A DNA stretch of 64,000 bases from an uncultured Bacteroidales bacterium. Its GTDB lineage: Bacteria; Bacteroidota; Bacteroidia; Bacteroidales; UBA932. Shown piece after piece: positions 59,446 through 64,000 of the stretch; position 1 is the stretch's first letter, and the number at the start of each line of letters is the position of its first letter. The notes under the pieces were generated by a model, which was given only the letters and a program-made list of their open reading frames with translations, had not been told where the DNA came from and searched no databases. The stretch is taken from positions 92,995 to 156,994 of the forward strand of contig CASEOO010000028.1 in the NCBI GenBank assembly GCA_949289565.1, given 5' to 3'. A program made the position numbers and the translations under genes.

Positions 59446-61902
59446 TCAAGCCTTTGTTTTTGTCTGAATGTTCAGTGATGAGATTGCCTTGATATAGCTG
59501 CCTGTCTTATTGACTTCTTTGGCCAGCCTGTCCTTGTCTTTTTTCTGGGAAGAGAACGCTATCCTTTCTTCGGGAGAAACTTCAAGTCTCATGACAAAAG
59601 ATTTCTTGTTCCCGAGATTGAAGAATACCTCACGTCCGTTACCGTTTTCCACTTCAAGCCTGTTCAATGACAGTACCATTGACTTGTCATCTTCGCTCAA
59701 AGATAATTGCTGGGCGAGGGTTTCAAACCTGTTGAGATATTTGGTCTGATCCAGCAGGATCTTTACAGCAGAATTTTCCACTATGGTATCTTTGATTATT
59801 ACAGAGGATGTTATGTCTTTTAGTTCCTGCGTCACTACAACTGCCGAAGTCCTGTGTTTCCTGGCGGTCTTCCATAATTCCATCATATAAGTAGCCATTT
59901 GAGTTCCCATGATCGCTTTCCATGCCTCTTCAATGACCATGACTTTGAAATCACTGTTTGAGGCCATTTTTTCCATGAAGGCATCCATTATCACAAGTGT
60001 TGTCACGGGATATATGACAGCTTCGCCTTTGATATGGTCAATTTCAAAGACTACGAACCTGTCATTCAATATGTCGACACTGTCCGTGCAATTCAACAGA
60101 TATCCGTATGTCCCGTTATCATAAAACTGTTCAAGAGAAATCATATAGTCCTTGATATCGAAATATTCTTTCCCGATGCCTTTATCTATGAGATCCCGAC
60201 TGAAAATATCACGGACAAAAACGAAATAGTCATTGAAAACAGGGTCATGTTTTCCTGACCAGCTGGATACAAAAGAAGTTATACTGTCCTTGACGAATTT
60301 CAATCCTGAGGAACTTATTTCTTCTTTGCCGTTTTTCCAGAGAAAGCACATAAGGGTGAACAGAAAGTTCATAGCCTCGCTGTTGGCATTGCGAAAACGT
60401 TGTATGTTTCTGAAAGGATTGAACGATATGGGTTTTCCTTTCTCGAACGTGTAATATTTTCCGTCTTTCCCTTTGCTTGATTCATTTATTATATGGCAAA
60501 GCGCATTGTATGAATCACCGACATCTATCAGAAAGCAATGCTGGCCTGCTGCATAACATGACCAAAGATATTTGTTCATAAAGAATGACTTGCCGCTTCC
60601 TGAAGGGCCGAGCAGGAACATATTGTAATTCTCTATCAGTCCGGCTTCAAATGCTTTTTCCTGAATGTCGAATCTGACCGGGACCAAAGTCTGTCTGTCG
60701 CTCATTTTAAGTACACCATCTTTAATGCCGGATTCCAGCCCGTCATATAGCCCCAGACACAAGGCGGATTCTATTTCCATAGTCATATAATCGTTATGGC
60801 TCAATCCTGCCTCGTTTCCGGGAATTGATCCCCAGAATTGCCGTGGGGTGTCATATATATTGTAAACCGGAGTGATTCCCGTCTTGGATATTGCTGCAGT
60901 GACATTATCTTTAATGGATTCAATATCCTCAGATTTTCCTCCAGACAAAATGTTGAGATGGCATTTCACTGTCATCATCTGTTTTGCAGCGGCTTCTTCC
61001 AGAAAATTCCCGATTTCTGCCGAATACATTCTGTTTTCTGCAGATTTCAATGACATTGAAAGCATTGTACGTCGTTTCGCATCAAGAGTAGCGTATATGT
61101 CTTTCTGTGGCTCTTTAAGGATGAAATGATTGACAATATGCTCGCAATTAAGATTATGGCCGAGTTCATACAGGTATGTTAAATTCACGGTTGAATTTTC
61201 AGTGCTCAGGGAGGCAACTTTCCTGCATGATGAGACTTCTGATGGCAGTTGCTCCAAATCTGCCATGAGGTGACACACAATACACTTATCTCCAGATTTT
61301 ACCATTTTATGATTCATCTCCATATCAGACAGTATATCTTTTCCTTTATGTGTAAAGTTCAGGAAATCCTGAAGGATGCCTGGGTTGTTGTCTTTTCCGA
61401 AGATGTCAGTTTCATCAAGTCTTGTCATACCAAGAAGCGGATTAGTCCGTATAATGGCCTCGAACTGGTCAGCGGCCATCAAACGACGGTTTATTTCTTC
61501 CTGTTTAATATTTAACCGGTGGCCGGTTCCAAGTAATCCGGAGGACCTGCCCTTGATATTCTTTGAGGAAGAGAATACAAGGAAAATACGACATGAATGA
61601 TCAAGATATTCTCTTCCGTCAAAATATCTTTCGTATGCGGCATCAAGAAATCCTTTGGCATCTGAGGCCTTATATCTGCGCTTCATGAAAATATCCTGCT
61701 TATGCACTATGCTGTAATCAGGCAACATTGCGATGGCTGCGCTGAAGCTCTTGATGAGGCTGTCGTATTTTTCTTCATTGCATCGGAATGCCGGTGGCAG
61801 ACTGAGTTCCCATCCAATACAGATATCTCCTCCTTTGGACAGAATAGCGCCATCTCTTCCGTTGATGACAGGAAAGCAGTCTCTGATATCTATCTTTTCC
61901 AT
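59446..61902 (-). CDS. traG: Conjugation system ATPase TraG (VirB4-like)
   Basis: Cytosolic/inner-membrane ATPase of 818 residues that powers the mating channel. An N-terminal TraG domain (about 1-400) is followed by a P-loop, GPSGSGKS with Lys438, a Walker B (VMVIEEAWKAIMGTQMATYMMELWKTARKHR) and a VVTQELKDI sensor segment. Length and motifs match intact Bacteroides TraG proteins (VirB4 family, not the VirD4 coupling protein of other nomenclatures). Its start overlaps the traF stop by 13 nt. Confidence 0.93.
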   Translation of the reverse strand: MEKIDIRDCFPVINGRDGAILSKGGDICIGWELSLPPAFRCNEEKYDSLIKSFSAAIAMLPDYSIVHKQDIFMKRRYKASDAKGFLDAAYERYFDGREYLDHSCRIFLVFSSSKNIKGRSSGLLGTGHRLNIKQEEINRRLMAADQFEAIIRTNPLLGMTRLDETDIFGKDNNPGILQDFLNFTHKGKDILSDMEMNHKMVKSGDKCIVCHLMADLEQLPSEVSSCRKVASLSTENSTVNLTYLYELGHNLNCEHIVNHFILKEPQKDIYATLDAKRRTMLSMSLKSAENRMYSAEIGNFLEEAAAKQMMTVKCHLNILSGGKSEDIESIKDNVTAAISKTGITPVYNIYDTPRQFWGSIPGNEAGLSHNDYMTMEIESALCLGLYDGLESGIKDGVLKMSDRQTLVPVRFDIQEKAFEAGLIENYNMFLLGPSGSGKSFFMNKYLWSCYAAGQHCFLIDVGDSYNALCHIINESSKGKDGKYYTFEKGKPISFNPFRNIQRFRNANSEAMNFLFTLMCFLWKNGKEEISSSGLKFVKDSITSFVSSWSGKHDPVFNDYFVFVRDIFSRDLIDKGIGKEYFDIKDYMISLEQFYDNGTYGYLLNCTDSVDILNDRFVVFEIDHIKGEAVIYPVTTLVIMDAFMEKMASNSDFKVMVIEEAWKAIMGTQMATYMMELWKTARKHRTSAVVVTQELKDITSSVIIKDTIVENSAVKILLDQTKYLNRFETLAQQLSLSEDDKSMVLSLNRLEVENGNGREVFFNLGNKKSFVMRLEVSPEERIAFSSQKKDKDRLAKEVNKTGSYIKAISSLNIQTKTKA

Positions 61903-62186
61903 ATTTTAGAATTTACTCTGATAAAATGAGGTATATTCAATCCTGAAAATTTCCTGTTCAAGGACTTCTGTCCGAATTTCTGCTGTATTTCCGCCAATGC
62001 GAGATATCCTCCGGCAATACATACAACCGCTACTCCGAGACCGATAAATGTATTCGTGGCCGTCCCTATGAGTATGCTTGTTATCAGGATGCCTACTATC
62101 CCGATACCGGCTGCTCCCAAGAAACTCCCTTTGATTCCGAATAAGGTAAACGGACGGTCCAGATTCCTGTAGACAGTCTTTTTCAT
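61890..62186 (-). CDS. traF: Conjugative transfer protein TraF (DUF4133)
   Basis: VirB3-like membrane protein of 98 residues with two helices (about 15-32 and 40-60). The N-terminal VYRNLDRPFTLFGIKGSFLG and the segment YLALAEIQQKFGQKSL are DUF4133 hallmarks. I take the ATG at 62186, which overlaps the traE stop as ATGA; the open frame to 62249 is inside traE. The C-terminus overlaps traG. Confidence 0.88.
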   Translation of the reverse strand: MKKTVYRNLDRPFTLFGIKGSFLGAAGIGIVGILITSILIGTATNTFIGLGVAVVCIAGGYLALAEIQQKFGQKSLNRKFSGLNIPHFIRVNSKIWKR

Positions 62187-62491
62187 AGTCCTATGAAATT
62201 TTTCAGGACCAAGGCTGCTATAATGCAGAAAACCATTCCTCCGCACCACCCGAGAGCCTTGTTTGCAGATTCCTGATCTCCGCTGTATAGCTTTATCCCT
62301 ACGGTTATAAGGGACACGATGGCAATTATACTCAATACTGCAATGACTATCTGGTATATAATGGATCCGACTGTTCTGATCTGAGCATTGGCTTCGTTAA
62401 GAAAAGACATCGCATCCTGTGCTTTCATATTTGTTGCCAGCAGTATATAGGCGGTAATGGCAGCAATTCTTACCCATCTATTCTTCATCAC
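62183..62491 (-). CDS. traE: Conjugative transfer protein TraE (DUF4134)
   Basis: VirB2/pilin-like membrane protein of 102 residues. A signal-like helix, IAAITAYILLATNMKAQ, and two further helices (IIYQIVIAVLSIIAIVSLITVGIKLY and WCGGMVFCIIAALVLKNFIGL) match DUF4134. Its stop overlaps the traF start (ATGA). Confidence 0.88.
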   Translation of the reverse strand: MMKNRWVRIAAITAYILLATNMKAQDAMSFLNEANAQIRTVGSIIYQIVIAVLSIIAIVSLITVGIKLYSGDQESANKALGWCGGMVFCIIAALVLKNFIGL

Positions 62492-62757
62492 TTATGCTTG
62501 TTTAGAATGTTATTCGCTTTGTCAAGATCACTGAGATTTGCAGTGAACCTTTTTGCTATGGTGTCATATTTCATAGGTTTAGGTCTGATTTCTCCTATTC
62601 CCGGTTTTGGCTCTGGCAATACGATAGGAGTTATATTGACACATGGAATGATATCCGAAAGTGACGGAAAGGACTTTTCGGGATCGGGTATTTTCCGCTT
62701 GTGGAATATTTTGTTAATCAACCAAACGGGATTTCTGTTCCATTTCTCTCTCCTCAT
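62488..62757 (-). CDS. Small unidentified tra-operon protein
   Basis: Basic, proline-rich cytosolic protein of 89 residues (from MRREKWNRNPVWLINKIF), not recognised. It sits in the place of traB-traD between traA and traE, and its end overlaps the traE start by 4 nt. Its 5' end lies inside the traA 3' end, in another frame, by 44 nt (59 nt if the ATG at 62772 is used). The tail TIAKRFTANLSDLDKANNILN looks helical. Its position suggests a role in DNA processing or regulation, unproved. Confidence 0.6.
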   Translation of the reverse strand: MRREKWNRNPVWLINKIFHKRKIPDPEKSFPSLSDIIPCVNITPIVLPEPKPGIGEIRPKPMKYDTIAKRFTANLSDLDKANNILNKHK

Positions 62758-63454
62758 ATCCGACAATTTCATTGAACAGATTTAATATTCCAGGATTTTT
62801 TTCTTTGATTACCTTTTCCGGGAAACAGGTCGTACTGCGGAGATAACCGGTATTGCCCATCTCTCTTTTCATTGAAAGTGTATTCCTGATTCTATTTGAT
62901 GATATTGCTATGCTGTTTTCTTCGAACCATTCCCTCAGTTCTTCATATAGTTCAGGCTTTTCTTTCCCATGAACACGGTTAAAGAAAAGCAGCGTTTTCT
63001 GCCCGCATTCCTGGAGAATCTGGGCAAGAGCCTTTGAGGAAGCTATATTCATCCCATCGAGTTCGACTGGTATGATGATAATATCAATGGCCTGTTTCAT
63101 GGCAAGGATACAGACTGCATCCGATTCGGAGAAAGAGCCGGGGAAATCCATAATGATGTAATCGACTTCCCCGGATACATCATTCATCATATCCGCGATT
63201 TTTATAATACCTGATTCGTTCAGGACTTCAACTTCTTCAACCGGGTAAAAGTTGTTTGTATCGTAGTCTTTACCCTCATTGTCAAGTATTGCAATCTCCC
63301 TTTTTCTCGTATAAGAGAAATTGTATTCCGGTCTGTCGAAATCCAGAACGAGGACTTTCTTGCCTAATTTGTATTGCAGGAATGAAGCGAACAACATGTT
63401 GAATGTTGTTTTCCCAGTTCCTCCTTTCGCAGAAAAAAATGATAATACAGTCAT
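62714..63454 (-). CDS. traA: ParA/MinD-like ATPase TraA
   Basis: Deviant Walker ATPase of 246 residues, first gene of the operon. TVLSFFSAKGGTGKTTFNML has the ParA-type deviant P-loop KGGTGKT; KKVLVLDFDRPEYNF and VDYIIMDFPGS supply the A' and Walker B motifs. TraA proteins in this position are thought to aid partition or transfer initiation. I choose the ATG at 63454 because a TATATTTG -7 box lies at 63485-63478, downstream of the longer open start at 63520. Confidence 0.85.
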   Translation of the reverse strand: MTVLSFFSAKGGTGKTTFNMLFASFLQYKLGKKVLVLDFDRPEYNFSYTRKREIAILDNEGKDYDTNNFYPVEEVEVLNESGIIKIADMMNDVSGEVDYIIMDFPGSFSESDAVCILAMKQAIDIIIIPVELDGMNIASSKALAQILQECGQKTLLFFNRVHGKEKPELYEELREWFEENSIAISSNRIRNTLSMKREMGNTGYLRSTTCFPEKVIKEKNPGILNLFNEIVGYEEREMEQKSRLVD

Positions 63455-63727
63455 TTCGTTATTCTGATCCGTTTGTACAAATATAGGGAATAAAACTATA
63501 ATTATAATAATATAAATCATTAATTATTAACGATTTTAGTGTTGTGATACCATACTGTACCGAATCGTACTATAGCATACTGGCACCAAAGATTTTGGAG
63601 AAGGTCGTTTTTCAGAAAACAAGGATAATAGGAGATACAAGGACGATTCACCTAAAATAAAAATCTTATATTTACAAGTCATCGCTGTCCGGTAAAATTC
63701 CGGACTAGTTATTAAAAAGTTTAACAA
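63455..63727. other. Non-coding region between traA and the transposase gene
   Basis: 273 bp, mostly AT-rich. It holds the traA -7 box, a repeat-rich block with CATACTG twice (63551-63557, 63576-63582), the inverted repeat CCAAA/TTTGG (63586-63598) and the hairpin GTCCGG/CCGGAC (63687-63705), which may terminate the transposase transcript. The end of the insertion sequence must lie in this stretch but could not be placed. Confidence 0.4.
63478..63485 (-). promoter_or_regulatory. Candidate -7 box of the tra operon
   Basis: Minus-strand TATATTTG fits TAnnTTTG and lies 23 nt before the traA ATG. The region upstream is A/T only and has no TTTG at the usual distance, so an activator may be needed. 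Confidence 0.45.
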
Positions 63728-64000
63728 TTAAAACAAACTAGGTTCGGTGGAATCATTCAGTTTATTGATGTAGTTAGGTTTTGCAAAGAGGACTTCCAGA
63801 GCGGTTATATCAGTAAGTGAAACACTTACAATCTGCAGCATCTCATAGATTGAGCGATTGATGTTCATCTTCTTCTGTACTATAGCCATCATGCAATAGA
63901 CAATAATTGCAGAATAAATTTGAATACAGACAGCGTTTTCGGTAGTACCCCAGAACTTTTTTATCTTCAGAAGCTGCTTGATCCACTTGAAGAAAAACTC
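63728..64000 (-). CDS. IS4-family transposase, C-terminal part (runs off the edge)
   Basis: Reading leftward from the edge, the frame gives FFFKWIKQLLKIKKFWGTTENAV and then IQIYSAIIVYCMMAIVQKKM, ending NDSTEPSLF at a TAA (63730-63728). This matches the C-terminal tail of IS4-type DDE transposases common in Bacteroidales; the Y-(2)-R-(3)-E-(6)-K catalytic segment is beyond the edge. The gene is in the same direction as the tra operon. It was found by direct translation because the frame has no start in the window. Confidence 0.75.
   Translation of the reverse strand, partial: EFFFKWIKQLLKIKKFWGTTENAVCIQIYSAIIVYCMMAIVQKKMNINRSIYEMLQIVSVSLTDITALEVLFAKPNYINKLNDSTEPSLF

Larger units (their letters stand above)
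53104..64000. mobile_element. Integrative conjugative element at tRNA-Lys (right part outside window)
   Basis: From the end of tRNA-Lys(CUU) onward the sequence is more AT-rich than the chromosome. It carries a tyrosine integrase, a DUF3853 DNA-binding protein and a leftward operon of Bacteroides-type conjugation genes, traA to traN. The relaxase, coupling protein, cargo and second att site are not in the window. An IS4-type element lies near the right edge. Confidence 0.85.

Noticed and set aside
63536..63727. 63-codon minus-strand frame between traA and the transposase
   Set aside because: It covers the inverted repeats and AT-rich DNA, has no recognisable pattern and crosses the probable IS end.
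1..64000. CRISPR arrays, rRNA genes, tmRNA, known riboswitches
   Set aside because: None was seen; no regular spacer-repeat pattern or characteristic core sequence is present in the window.

Overview
The window looks like a Bacteroidales chromosome. The evidence is SusC/SusD genes, a hybrid two-component regulator, Bacteroidetes-specific families (DUF4491, DUF3575, DUF4251, DUF4136, Bacteroides-type Tra proteins) and promoters of the TTTG / TAnnTTTG type. The family cannot be fixed from sequence alone; Rikenellaceae or a relative is possible. The chromosomal part is of moderate GC. From about 53.1 kb onward the DNA is visibly more AT-rich and belongs to an integrated conjugative element.

Region 1 (1-5.5 kb) holds ordinary genes: the 3' part of a ResB/CcsA cytochrome c assembly gene, DUF4491, DUF3737, a MalY/PatB-type PLP C-S lyase and a cation-efflux (CDF) protein.

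Region 2 (5.7-31.4 kb) is a polysaccharide utilisation locus (PUL), probably for a uronate-containing, sulfated polymer such as a glycosaminoglycan. It holds a Ser-type sulfatase, a 1353-residue hybrid sensor/regulator (HTCS), two secreted heparinase II/III-type lyases, a GH88 unsaturated glucuronyl hydrolase and SusC/SusD. These are followed, in the same direction, by a DUF3575 protein, a fimbrial-anchor-like lipoprotein, a fimbrillin-like lipoprotein, a third (lipid-anchored) lyase, a 53-residue peptide and an 823-residue fimbrillin/beta-helix lipoprotein. Two 21-bp-spaced direct repeats of the same motif lie upstream of the first lyase and of the GH88 gene. Each sits exactly 21 nt from a -7 box, so they are strong candidates for the HTCS operator. 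The inferred flow is cleavage at the surface, uptake by SusC/D, desulfation and further lysis in the periplasm, and removal of unsaturated uronate by GH88.

Region 3 (31.5-52.8 kb) is housekeeping and envelope: pyruvate phosphate dikinase, a PIN-PhoH ATPase, a PurL/AIR-synthase-like protein, folC, a secreted helical-toroid protein, a giant alpha-2-macroglobulin-like protein, purC, three small envelope proteins, mannose-1-phosphate guanylyltransferase, an LpxH-like phosphoesterase and a glycosyltransferase.

Region 4 (52.9-64 kb) has two tRNA-Lys genes (UUU, CUU). A tyrosine integrase follows the second, then a DUF3853 DNA-binding protein and a leftward tra operon: traA, an unknown gene, then traE, F, G, I, J, K, L, M and N. 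An IS4-type transposase gene runs off the right edge. The relaxase, the coupling protein and the other end of the element are outside the window.
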